Shown: piece after piece, positions 1 through 6,770 of the stretch
How the letters are laid out: each line of letters opens with the position of its first letter
Position numbering within the stretch: the stretch's first letter is position 1
NCBI GenBank assembly: GCA_026416215.1
Contig: JAOAFP010000002.1
Location: forward strand, 1-20,880
DNA length: 20,880 bases
Reading direction: 5' to 3'
Source of the DNA: Negativicutes bacterium
GTDB lineage: Bacteria; Bacillota; Negativicutes; SKW292
The notes under the pieces: generated by a model
What the model was told of the DNA's origin: nothing
Seen by the model: the letters and a program-made list of their open reading frames with translations, nothing else
The model's database searches: none
Translations under genes and position numbers: made by a program

Positions 1-19
1 AGATGTGTATAAGAGACAG
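1..19 (+). other. Nextera/Tn5 mosaic-end adapter (artefact)
   Basis: The first 19 bases, AGATGTGTATAAGAGACAG, are exactly the Tn5 mosaic-end sequence used in Nextera library adapters. They sit at the very edge of the sequence. This is untrimmed library sequence and not part of the genome. The neighbouring gene reads straight into it without a stop codon. Confidence 0.97.
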
Positions 20-630
20 ATCTGGTGGCTCGCGATGCATCGCAAACGATTCCGGCTCGCCGCCGTATTGGGAGTAATTGCCTCCCGCAGAGCCCCGATA
101 TTGCCGTAAGGTACAATTCTGAATCCCGGGGTGAACGGCCCGAACCCGTCCTTGTAGGCCGGTTCAGACGAAAACGACACCACCGTCACCGTCCGGCCGT
201 GGAAGTTGCCGTCGCAGACAATTATTTCAGCCTGATTTTCCGGCACCCCCTTCACCCGGTAAGCCCAGCGGCGGGCAGCCTTTATCGCCGTCTCAACCGC
301 TTCGGCCCCGGTATTCATCGGTAAAATTGTGTCTTTCCCCGTTACCCGGGCCAGCGCTTCGTACAGACGGTAAAGCTGGTCGTTGTGGAATGCCCGCGAT
401 GTCAGCGTCACCCGCCCGGCCTGTTCGGCCAGTGCCTTCATAATCCTAGGGTGACGGTGTCCCTGGTTGAGTGCGGAGTACGAACTGAGCATATCCATAT
501 ACCGGTTGCCTTCCGGATCCCAGACCCACACCCCTTCCGCCCGACTGATGACCATGGGCAGCGGGTGGTAGTTGTGCGCCCCCAATGCATCGGTACGGGC
601 GATAATTTCCTGCGTGCTTAAAGTAGCCAA
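20..630 (-). CDS. rocD: Ornithine aminotransferase, N-terminal part (truncated by contig edge)
   Basis: This is a PLP-dependent class III aminotransferase that converts L-ornithine and 2-oxoglutarate to glutamate semialdehyde and glutamate, in the cytoplasm. The N-terminal ~190 residues are visible. They include the RocD hallmark GAHNYHPLPMVISRAEG, then SALNQGHRHPRI, NTGAEAVETAIKAARRW and CDGNFHGRT, and end in ITPNTAA. I chose the TTG start at 630 because AAGGGAGG (cctccc at 639-644 on the plus strand) lies 8 bases upstream. The family expects NTAAFL.EPIQGEAG next. Here the reading continues as SRNRLRC and on into the adapter, so bases 20-57 are probably foreign or misjoined. The PLP lysine and the whole C-terminal half are missing. 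The gene is divergent from an amino-acid permease, which fits arginine/ornithine catabolism. The family call is firm; the real 3' end is unknown. Confidence 0.9.
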
Positions 631-673
631 ATCCTGAACCTCCCTTAATTAAGTGCCGGCAATATCCGCTGCG

Positions 674-702
674 ATTATAACCTGTCTGTATTTTTTCGTC
701 AA
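674..702 (-). promoter_or_regulatory. SigA-type promoter for rocD
   Basis: Read on the minus strand, a TTGACG -35 box (697-702) and a perfect TATAAT -10 box (674-679) are separated by exactly 17 bases. They lie about 44 bases upstream of the rocD TTG start. The site overlaps the region that must serve the divergent permease gene. Confidence 0.8.
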
Positions 703-709
703 ACCGTGC

Positions 710-715
710 TATAAT
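710..715 (+). promoter_or_regulatory. Candidate -10 box for the permease gene
   Basis: A perfect TATAAT lies 34 bases upstream of the permease ATG at 750. At 17 bases upstream of it I see only TGTATT, a poor -35 match, so this promoter may need an activator. It lies just beyond the rocD -35 box (697-702), so the two divergent promoters are interleaved. Confidence 0.45.
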
Positions 716-749
716 TCCGCTTGACTTTGTTGCAAAGGGGTGATTGTCC

Positions 750-2156
750 ATGCACAGTATTTTTCGCACCAAGCCAGTGGAGCACTACATTGACCTGGCG
801 AAAAAGACCAGGCTGTCGCGCAGCCTTACCAGTCTTGATCTGGTGCTGATGGGCATCGGCGTCATTGTCGGCACCGGGATCTTCGTGTTCACCGGCATCG
901 GTGCCGCGAAGTACGCCGGACCCGGCCTGATGCTTTCATTCGTGTTATCCGGTCTGACCTGCGCGTTTGCCGCCCTGGCCTACGCCGAACTGGCATCGAT
1001 GGTGCCGATTACCGGCAGCGCCTATTCCTACGCCTCAACCGTTCTGGGGGAAATAGTGGCCTGGATTGTCGGCTGGGCACTGATTCTCGAGTATTCGATC
1101 GGCGCCGCCGCTGTGGCTACCGGCTGGTCCGACTACGTGACCGATCTGCTGGAGGCTGCCGGTTTCCCCCTGGCGCAACATCTTTCGGCTGCCCCAGCCG
1201 AAGGTGGGTTTATCGACCTTATGTCGGTGGTGATCATCGCCCTGCTCACCATCCTCCTCTGCCTGGGAATCAGGGAAAGTGCCCGGTTTAACCGGGTGAT
1301 AGTTACAATTAAGCTGCTGGTGGTGGCGGTATTCATCATTTTGGCTGCCCCCAAGGTCAACCCGGCCCTCTGGTCGCCGTTCCTGCCCTACGGCTGGAAT
1401 GGGGTGGTGGCCGGAGCTTCGGTGGCGTTTTTCGCCTACGTCGGGTTTGACACCCTGGCCAATAGCGCCGAAGAATGCAAAAACCCGGCCCGGGCACTGC
1501 CGATCGGTATTCTCGGTTCACTGGTCATCGTCACCGTACTGTATATCACGGTGACGGCGATTATGACCGGAGTTGTCCCCTATCAGGCCCTGGGATCCGG
1601 CGCCCCGGTTTCGGTAGTGCTTAAGAGTGTGGGTTACAACATCGGCGCCGTGATCACCGGGCTGGGGATCGTATTCGGACTGACCACCGTAATTCTGGTG
1701 CTCATGTACTCGCAGTCCCGGCTGTTTCTGGCTCTGTCGCGCGACGGGCTGCTACCGCGGTTTGTCGGGCGGGTTCACCCCAAGTACAAAACTCCATGGC
1801 TGGTAACCATCGCTTCCGGGGTAATCATCGCTTCGCTGGCCGGTTTCTTCACCCTCGATGTCCTGGCTGAGCTGGTCAATATCGGCACCCTGTTTGCCTT
1901 TATTGCCGTGTCGCTGGGTGTCCTGATCCTGCGGATCAAGCGGCCTGACCTGCCCCGCCCGTTCCGCTGCCCGCTGCCAATGGTGATTACCCCTCTGGCA
2001 GTGATCAGCTGCGCCTACCTGATGTACAACCTCTCGTCCACCACCTGGCGTTTTTTCCTGGTCTGGATGGCACTGGGGATTCTGGTTTACGTTTTCTACA
2101 GCTACGGCAACACCGAGAAAAAGGATGAGCCGGACCCGGAGGAAATGGCCGGCTGA
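750..2156 (+). CDS. APC-superfamily cationic amino-acid permease (YfnA/CAT type)
   Basis: This is an inner-membrane amino-acid transporter of 468 residues, the usual size for a 12-helix APC permease. The N-terminus carries the CAT-family pattern FRTKPVEHYIDLAKKTRLSRSL. It is followed by the first unwound helix motif GIGVIVGTGIFVFTG and by AFAALAYAELASMVPITGSAYSY, both typical of the substrate site. A further family motif is YVGFDTLANSAEECKNP. The C-terminus is a charged cytoplasmic tail. The ATG at 750 is preferred over a TTG at 744, because AAAGGGG (734-740) is 9 bases from the ATG but only 3 from the TTG. The divergent rocD and the nearby lysine/ornithine decarboxylase suggest a basic substrate such as ornithine, lysine or arginine, but sequence alone does not fix the substrate. 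A strong terminator follows 17 bases after the stop. Confidence 0.9.
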   Translation: MHSIFRTKPVEHYIDLAKKTRLSRSLTSLDLVLMGIGVIVGTGIFVFTGIGAAKYAGPGLMLSFVLSGLTCAFAALAYAELASMVPITGSAYSYASTVLGEIVAWIVGWALILEYSIGAAAVATGWSDYVTDLLEAAGFPLAQHLSAAPAEGGFIDLMSVVIIALLTILLCLGIRESARFNRVIVTIKLLVVAVFIILAAPKVNPALWSPFLPYGWNGVVAGASVAFFAYVGFDTLANSAEECKNPARALPIGILGSLVIVTVLYITVTAIMTGVVPYQALGSGAPVSVVLKSVGYNIGAVITGLGIVFGLTTVILVLMYSQSRLFLALSRDGLLPRFVGRVHPKYKTPWLVTIASGVIIASLAGFFTLDVLAELVNIGTLFAFIAVSLGVLILRIKRPDLPRPFRCPLPMVITPLAVISCAYLMYNLSSTTWRFFLVWMALGILVYVFYSYGNTEKKDEPDPEEMAG

Positions 2157-2173
2157 TCAGGTATTGTCAAAAC

Positions 2174-2210
2174 AGGACCCCTGCCGGCTGCCCGGCAGGG
2201 GTCCTTTCAT
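2174..2210. terminator. Bidirectional intrinsic terminator
   Basis: A perfect 14-bp stem (2174-2187 with 2192-2205) encloses a 4-base CTGC loop. T-rich sequence follows on the plus side (TTTCATTTTCATT). On the minus side the stem is followed by TGTTTTGA. It sits between the permease stop (2156) and the converging decarboxylase stop (2213), so it probably ends both transcripts. Confidence 0.9.
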
Positions 2211-2212
2211 TT

Positions 2213-3367
2213 TCATTGTTCACAGCCGGGGAACTCGTCCTCCAGTACCACCATGCCGGCCTTGGCAAATCCGTTGAACACGGTGGCCGATGCCGAAGTG
2301 TATGCCCCGCAGTTGGGAGACATCAGGACATCGCCAATCTCCAGCGGCGGAGTCTCCCGGTTTTCAAACATCACGTCAAACGAATCGCAGCTGGGACCGG
2401 CGAAAGTCGCTTTTTCCCGGCCAGTCCGCCCCGGATTGCAAGCCATCAGCTCAAATTCCCAGTGATCAAACACCACTCCGGAAAATGTCCCGTAGATTCC
2501 CTCGTCAAGAAAGTACCAGCGGTGATCGTCGCGCAGCCTGCTGCCGATAACGCTGGTCAGCAAAGTCACAGCACTGGCGCAGATCACCCGCCCCGGCTCC
2601 GACCATACCTCCACCGCCGGCGGCAGGCATTCGGTCAGTGCCCGGTCGACAGCCTGCAGCATGCCGATCAGTTCGCCCCGTCTGGATAAGGGAAGCACCG
2701 GAAATCCCCCGCCAATATCGACAATCCGCAGCTCAAACCCTTCGTCCGCCGCCTGGGCGATCAGCTCCCGGCAATCGGCCAGTGCCTGCTGGTAAGGGCG
2801 GGGTGACAACGCCTGGCTGCCCACGTGAAAGCAAATCCCAACCACATGCACTCCCCTGTCCCGGGCCGCCCGGATCAGTGGCAGCACCTCCTCAGGTAAC
2901 ACCCCGAACTTTTTATTCAGGTCGACCAGAGCCTGAGAATTGACCACCCGCAGCCTTACCAACGCCTCGGCCTGCGGCCAGTGGGCGGCTATTTTTTCGG
3001 CCTCGCCCACGCTGTCAAATGTGCAGTATCTCAGACCGTGCCGCACTGCCGACGCCACTCCCCGCAGAGTGTTCACCGGATTGGCGTACACCATCCGCCA
3101 TCCGCCTATATTCTGTGCGGCCAACTGCTCAATCTCTCCGTCTGATGCCACGTCAAAATTGCTGCCCAGCCGATCGAGCTCGCTGATAATCGGCGCAAAC
3201 GGATTGGCCTTGACCGCGTAGTGCACCATGACTGTCGGCAGGTATTGCCGCATCAATTCATAGTTATGCCTGATTGCCTGCCGGGACAGCACCAGCAGCG
3301 GCGTGCCAAACCGCGCAGCCAGAATCAGCCCCTTGCTTGCATCCATTCCTTCAGCCGCTGTCGCCAA
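2213..3367 (-). CDS. Lysine/ornithine decarboxylase, fold-III (alanine-racemase-like) PLP enzyme
   Basis: This enzyme decarboxylates ornithine and/or lysine to putrescine and/or cadaverine. PLP-barrel motifs appear in order: HYAVKANP with the Schiff-base Lys53, NFDVASDGEIE, GICFHVGSQALS, DIGGGFPV for phosphate binding, WSEPGR, WYFLDEGIYGTFSGVVFDHW, and GPSCDSFD with the active-site Cys supplied across the dimer. From memory it resembles the dual lysine/ornithine decarboxylase of Selenomonas ruminantium (about 390 residues); this gene gives 384. I prefer the TTG start at 3367, which has GGGAGGAG just upstream. A GTG at 3418 overlaps the previous stop as GTGA but lacks a ribosome site. It is the last gene of the rfbD operon and ends at the shared terminator. 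Substrate preference cannot be read from the sequence. Confidence 0.9.
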   Translation of the reverse strand: MATAAEGMDASKGLILAARFGTPLLVLSRQAIRHNYELMRQYLPTVMVHYAVKANPFAPIISELDRLGSNFDVASDGEIEQLAAQNIGGWRMVYANPVNTLRGVASAVRHGLRYCTFDSVGEAEKIAAHWPQAEALVRLRVVNSQALVDLNKKFGVLPEEVLPLIRAARDRGVHVVGICFHVGSQALSPRPYQQALADCRELIAQAADEGFELRIVDIGGGFPVLPLSRRGELIGMLQAVDRALTECLPPAVEVWSEPGRVICASAVTLLTSVIGSRLRDDHRWYFLDEGIYGTFSGVVFDHWEFELMACNPGRTGREKATFAGPSCDSFDVMFENRETPPLEIGDVLMSPNCGAYTSASATVFNGFAKAGMVVLEDEFPGCEQ

Positions 3368-3414
3368 TGGTCTCCTCCCGGCACAAGATTTACTCCCCCT
3401 CGCCAGCCCTGCTT

Positions 3415-4386
3415 TCACCGCACCGCCGCCGATGCCGGTACGAACACTATCCCCTCACCCTGCAGCCTGGGTATCATCTCGCGCAGGGCCCGGAGGGTGG
3501 CCGGCCGGGCATGCCCGATCACGATAATTGTCCCCTGTTTTTGAGCCAGTTCAGCCGCCTTGCCCAGTCGCCCGCTCACGTAACCGGAATCGTTGGTGTT
3601 ATCCAGAAACATGGCGTTCTCTCCGGCCGGCACGCCATACCCCCTGGCGACGTCGTAGGCCACGCTGTCCGATGATGTCCGGCTGTCAACAAAAAACAGC
3701 CCCCGATCGCGCAGCACCGACATGACCGCCCTCATCACCCGGGAGTTGGCAGTTGCGGCTGACCCCTGGTGATTGTTAACCCCACTCACTCCCGGCACCG
3801 CCTGGATTGCCCTGATCACCGCCTGGCGTATCTCGCTGTCCGACATCCCGTCGCCGATGGTTGTGCTTTCCTGGTCGGACCCGGACAACGACTGCATCGG
3901 CAAGTGCAGCATCACCGGCTTGCCGGCGGCGGCAGCCGCCTGCGCCGCCCGCTGGCTGTAAGGTTTGTACGGCAATACGGCGAAGGTCACCGGCGCCGGC
4001 AGACCGGCAAAACCGTCAATCACGCTTCCATCATAACCGAAATCATCTATGACCACGGCAATCTTCCCGCTCCCGCCGGTGGTCGCCGGCCGGCCCGGCG
4101 ACGGTTTGGCCGCTGCCCCGCCGCCGGCGGCCGGCTGGCTGCTGCCATCCCTGCCCGTTCCGGCAGACGGGCCGGCCTGACTGCCGGCAGCCGACGGAGC
4201 ACCCTGGTTGTTGACGGCCGGTGAAGAGGCCTGATCACGGTGCTCGGTGGCCGGACCTTTTCCGCTGTCTGATTGCTCGCTGGCTTTAAAACAGGCCGCC
4301 GCAATCAGCGCCAGGGTCACAGCCAGCAACACCAGCCAGACCGTGCTGAAGCGGCGTCTGTTCCGCCCCCGGGGGCGCCCTGCCAT
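3415..4386 (-). CDS. Divergent polysaccharide deacetylase family protein (YibQ-like), membrane-anchored
   Basis: The protein has 323 residues. A basic N-terminus (GRPRGRNRRRF) precedes a transmembrane segment at about residues 18-33, with a Cys at its end (AAACFKAS). A Gly/Ala/Ser/Pro-rich linker to about residue 105 follows. The domain proper then shows IAVVIDDFGYDG, VTFAVLPYKPYS, VMLHLPMQ, GVNNHQGS, LFFVDSRTSSDS, VFLDNTND-type and IVIGHARP blocks. These are the pattern of the divergent polysaccharide deacetylase family (PF04748), a NodB-like barrel facing the periplasm or cell surface. No substrate is established for most members. The ATG at 4386 is preceded by AAGGAGG 11 bases upstream, overlapping the flgB stop. 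The gap to flgB is 16 bases, so they are co-transcribed. The alternative that it is only an anchored lipoprotein-like protein is possible. Confidence 0.85.
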   Translation of the reverse strand: MAGRPRGRNRRRFSTVWLVLLAVTLALIAAACFKASEQSDSGKGPATEHRDQASSPAVNNQGAPSAAGSQAGPSAGTGRDGSSQPAAGGGAAAKPSPGRPATTGGSGKIAVVIDDFGYDGSVIDGFAGLPAPVTFAVLPYKPYSQRAAQAAAAAGKPVMLHLPMQSLSGSDQESTTIGDGMSDSEIRQAVIRAIQAVPGVSGVNNHQGSAATANSRVMRAVMSVLRDRGLFFVDSRTSSDSVAYDVARGYGVPAGENAMFLDNTNDSGYVSGRLGKAAELAQKQGTIIVIGHARPATLRALREMIPRLQGEGIVFVPASAAVR

Positions 4387-4402
4387 CGGTGTTTTTCCCT
4401 CC

Positions 4403-4819
4403 TTAACGGACGGTGCTGATGATCTGTTTTATTCCGGCAAAGCGGGCGGCGATACGGTTAACCGCCGCGTTGTAGTAAATGTTGTTTTCCACCAGATTGG
4501 ACATCTCCTTGTCGATGTCGACATTATTCCCGTCGTTTCGCATGGTCGTGGAGTTGTCGGCAAAAATCACCGGCCCGATCCGGGATGACTGGCGGTGAGG
4601 CTTCATGTGTCCGGGGCTGGTGACCGCCATCGACAGCCTGTCTCCACTCTCGTCGGCCAGCGCCGCCGCCAGCTGGCTCTGGAAATCGACGTCGCTGCGC
4701 TTAAAATTGGGAGTGTTGACGTTGGCCACGTTGTTGGCTATGACCTTGTTGCGCAGTGCCCCCGCCTGAATTGCCTTTTCCAGATAGGGCATATCCCTGG
4801 TCTGCAGTTTAGGAATCAT
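4403..4819 (-). CDS. flgB: Flagellar basal-body rod protein FlgB
   Basis: FlgB is a proximal rod component of the flagellar basal body, exported by the flagellar type III system. The 138-residue length is normal. The N-terminal rod signature ALRNKVIANNVANVNTPNFKR is intact at about residues 21-41. The C-terminal helix ends with NNGNNVDIDKEM-like and ENNIYYNAAVNRIAARF sequence, which forms the axial coiled coil. The ATG at 4819 has GAGGT upstream and lies 11 bases inside the 3' end of rfbD, so translation is probably coupled. FlgB usually heads flgB-flgC-fliE; here neither flgC nor fliE follows, and the next gene is a polysaccharide deacetylase. The gene itself looks intact, so it is displaced and not decayed. 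Confidence 0.95.
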   Translation of the reverse strand: MIPKLQTRDMPYLEKAIQAGALRNKVIANNVANVNTPNFKRSDVDFQSQLAAALADESGDRLSMAVTSPGHMKPHRQSSRIGPVIFADNSTTMRNDGNNVDIDKEMSNLVENNIYYNAAVNRIAARFAGIKQIISTVR

Positions 4820-5675
4820 GGTTGACCTCCGCTAATCCCTCCGCGATATATTCATCGAGTGCAACCCGCCAGGGCCGCGGCCGGCAGCCGCTGACCATCC
4901 GGTACAATCTGGTATCCAACACCGACCATGCCGGCCGCGGTGCCGGCCGCAGCAGTTCATCACTTGAAATTGGCCGGACCTCCGCCGGCAACCCCATCGC
5001 CGCCACTATCGCCCGGGCAAACCCGTACCAGCTTACCTGACCGTCGTTGACAAAATGGTAGAGCCCATATGCCCCCAGGCCGGACAGCCGGTCAACCGCC
5101 CCGGCCAGATCAGCGGCGCTGGTCGGACAGCCCCACTGGTCATCAACCACCGTCAGCTGCGACTGCCGCCTGGCCAGACGGACAATGCTCCGGACAAAGT
5201 TCGGCCCGTCGCCGTACAGCCAGGCGGTACGGATTATGATCGAGCGCCGGCACCCGTGGGCAACCAGCCTTTCCCCGGCCAGCTTGCTCCGCCCATAGAC
5301 GCTGGCCGGTCCTGTCTGATCTTCCTCGCTGTAGCCACGGCCGATATTGTTCCCGGCAAACACGTAGTCAGTGCTGATATGCACCAGATCAACCCCATGT
5401 TCCTGACAGGCCAGCGCCACGTTCTGGGCCCCCAGGGCGTTGACCCGCCAGGCGTCGTCAACATCGGTCTCAGCCTGATCGACCCTGGTGTAGGCCGCCG
5501 CATTTACCACCACTTTCGGCCGCCATTTGGCCAGTACCTGACGCACCGCCTCCCGATCACTGATATCCGCTTCCGCCCGGGTCAGTGCCCGGAACTCCGC
5601 CCCCCGGCCTTGCCAGACCCCGGTCAGCGCCCGTCCCAGTTGTCCATTGCCACCAAATACCAGGTATTGTATCAT
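4809..5675 (-). CDS. rfbD: dTDP-4-dehydrorhamnose reductase
   Basis: RfbD/RmlD catalyses the last step of dTDP-L-rhamnose synthesis, the NAD(P)H reduction of dTDP-4-dehydrorhamnose, for surface polysaccharide. The 288-residue protein starts with the Rossmann motif FGGNGQLGRAL. It contains VVVNAAAYTRVDQAE, HISTDYVFAG and the catalytic YGRSKLAGE (YxxxK), then RTAWLYG and DDQWGCPTSAADLA. I chose the ATG at 5675 because AAGGGTGG lies 8 bases upstream; a GTG at 5687 sits too close to that site. It is the first gene of a unit with flgB (11-base overlap), the deacetylase and the decarboxylase. rfbA, rfbB and rfbC are not in the window. A paralogous sugar-nucleotide reductase role is possible. Confidence 0.9.
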   Translation of the reverse strand: MIQYLVFGGNGQLGRALTGVWQGRGAEFRALTRAEADISDREAVRQVLAKWRPKVVVNAAAYTRVDQAETDVDDAWRVNALGAQNVALACQEHGVDLVHISTDYVFAGNNIGRGYSEEDQTGPASVYGRSKLAGERLVAHGCRRSIIIRTAWLYGDGPNFVRSIVRLARRQSQLTVVDDQWGCPTSAADLAGAVDRLSGLGAYGLYHFVNDGQVSWYGFARAIVAAMGLPAEVRPISSDELLRPAPRPAWSVLDTRLYRMVSGCRPRPWRVALDEYIAEGLAEVNHDS

Positions 5676-5745
5676 AACCCTGTCCACCCTTCCCTGCCTG
5701 CACGGCCAGCGGCCGACGAACGGCCGGCAACCGGGGCAGCGCCGT

Positions 5746-5774
5746 ATTATAACACGCGCCACCATCGCTGAAAA
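5746..5774 (-). promoter_or_regulatory. Promoter of the rfbD-flgB-deacetylase-decarboxylase operon
   Basis: On the minus strand a TTTTCA -35 box (5769-5774) is followed after 17 bases by a perfect TATAAT (5746-5751) with an extended-10 TG (TGTTATAAT). The -35 box coincides with the ribosome binding site of the divergent GGDEF gene. The leader to the rfbD ATG is about 65 bases. Confidence 0.7.
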
Positions 5775-5784
5775 GGACATGCAA

Positions 5785-6741
5785 ATGAAAAATCCCGACC
5801 TCATCACCGCCGTCGCCGGCTGTAGCACCGGGATAATGTGCGTGCACTATCCCGGCTGGCAAGTAACTTTCGCCAACAAATGCATGCGCCGGATTCTCGG
5901 CCTGCCCGACGGCGAATTCCCGGCCGTTATCGGCGATTGCCTACGCTACTGCAAAATCTACGGCCACGGCAACCTCGAACTGGTGCCGGGCCTGCTGCCG
6001 TCCGCGCCGGACAAACTGCTGGCCCTGTGCCAGTCCCCGCACGAACTGCAAATAGTCAGCAGCCACGGGCAGATCAACCACTACCACCTGTCCGCCTCAC
6101 CGGTGTCCGACCACGGCAGCGATCTGACCGGATTCATACTCATATTTACCAATATCGACAGCTATAAATCTCTGGAGTCCGATCTGACCGACACCGGTGA
6201 GTTGCTGCTCCAGGCCAGCATCCGCCTCCACCGCCAGTCCATCACTGACTCGCTGACCGGCGTTCACAACCGGATGCACATCCTAAACTCCCTGCGCCGG
6301 GAGATCGAACGCGTCCGCCGCTATCCGTCAGCGCTATCCATCCTGATGATTGATATCGACCACTTCAAGACTATCAATGACCGGTTTGGCCACCCCACCG
6401 GCGACAGCGTCCTCAAATCGATCAGCCAGTGCCTGGCGTCAACCCTGCGTACCGTTGATATGATTGGCCGCTACGGCGGCGAGGAATTTCTGATCATCCT
6501 GCCCAGCACCGACCTGCCCGGCGCCGCTATTGTCGCCGAACGGCTCTGCCGGCTGGTGTCAGACTGCCACATCCTGGCCGATCACCAGGTTACCGTCAGC
6601 ATCGGCTGTGCCGAATTGTCCCCTGACGATGACATCGAGTCGCTGATCACCAGAGCCGACCGCGAACTGTACCGGGCCAAGGCCTCCGGCCGCAACTGCG
6701 TGGCGGCTGGAAACAACTGGGCATGTCAACACAGCTCATGA
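5785..6741 (+). CDS. Diguanylate cyclase with N-terminal PAS-like domain
   Basis: This cytoplasmic enzyme makes cyclic di-GMP from two GTP. The 318-residue protein has an N-terminal PAS-like sensor (about 1-135, with VHYPGWQVTFANKCMRRILG and FILIFTNI). A short helix follows (about 135-155), then the GGDEF domain from DSLTGVHNR. The signature is GGEEF at residues 231-235. The product-binding I-site RTVD (222-225) lies exactly five residues before it, so feedback inhibition is likely. MIDIDHFKTINDRFGH and the C-terminal ADRELYRAKASGRN are intact. There are no membrane segments. The ATG at 5785 has AAAAGGA 7 bases upstream; an ATG at 5779 is too close to it. It is transcribed divergently from the operon holding flgB. 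The sensed ligand is unknown. Confidence 0.93.
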   Translation: MKNPDLITAVAGCSTGIMCVHYPGWQVTFANKCMRRILGLPDGEFPAVIGDCLRYCKIYGHGNLELVPGLLPSAPDKLLALCQSPHELQIVSSHGQINHYHLSASPVSDHGSDLTGFILIFTNIDSYKSLESDLTDTGELLLQASIRLHRQSITDSLTGVHNRMHILNSLRREIERVRRYPSALSILMIDIDHFKTINDRFGHPTGDSVLKSISQCLASTLRTVDMIGRYGGEEFLIILPSTDLPGAAIVAERLCRLVSDCHILADHQVTVSIGCAELSPDDDIESLITRADRELYRAKASGRNCVAAGNNWACQHSS

Positions 6742-6770
6742 CAGATTCAGCGACGTGCTGCAGTCTGCCT

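Noticed and set aside
685..701. Possible ArgR-like operator (TGTATTTTTTCGTCA) inside the rocD promoter spacer
   Set aside because: Only the outer TG and CA positions fit the ARG-box pattern; the right arm is poor, and the T-run is what any spacer could have.
2216..2689. Long plus-strand open frame opposite the decarboxylase gene
   Set aside because: It is the complement of a clearly recognisable PLP enzyme and has no recognisable protein motifs or ribosome site. GC-rich genes create such shadow frames.
5055..5771. 238-codon plus-strand open frame opposite rfbD
   Set aside because: It lies wholly antisense to the well-conserved rfbD and its promoter, is Pro/Arg-rich and matches nothing recognisable.
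6742..6770. Terminator between the converging GGDEF and ligase genes
   Set aside because: Only a CTGCAG core palindrome is seen, with no stable stem or T-tract. Transcripts may overlap here.
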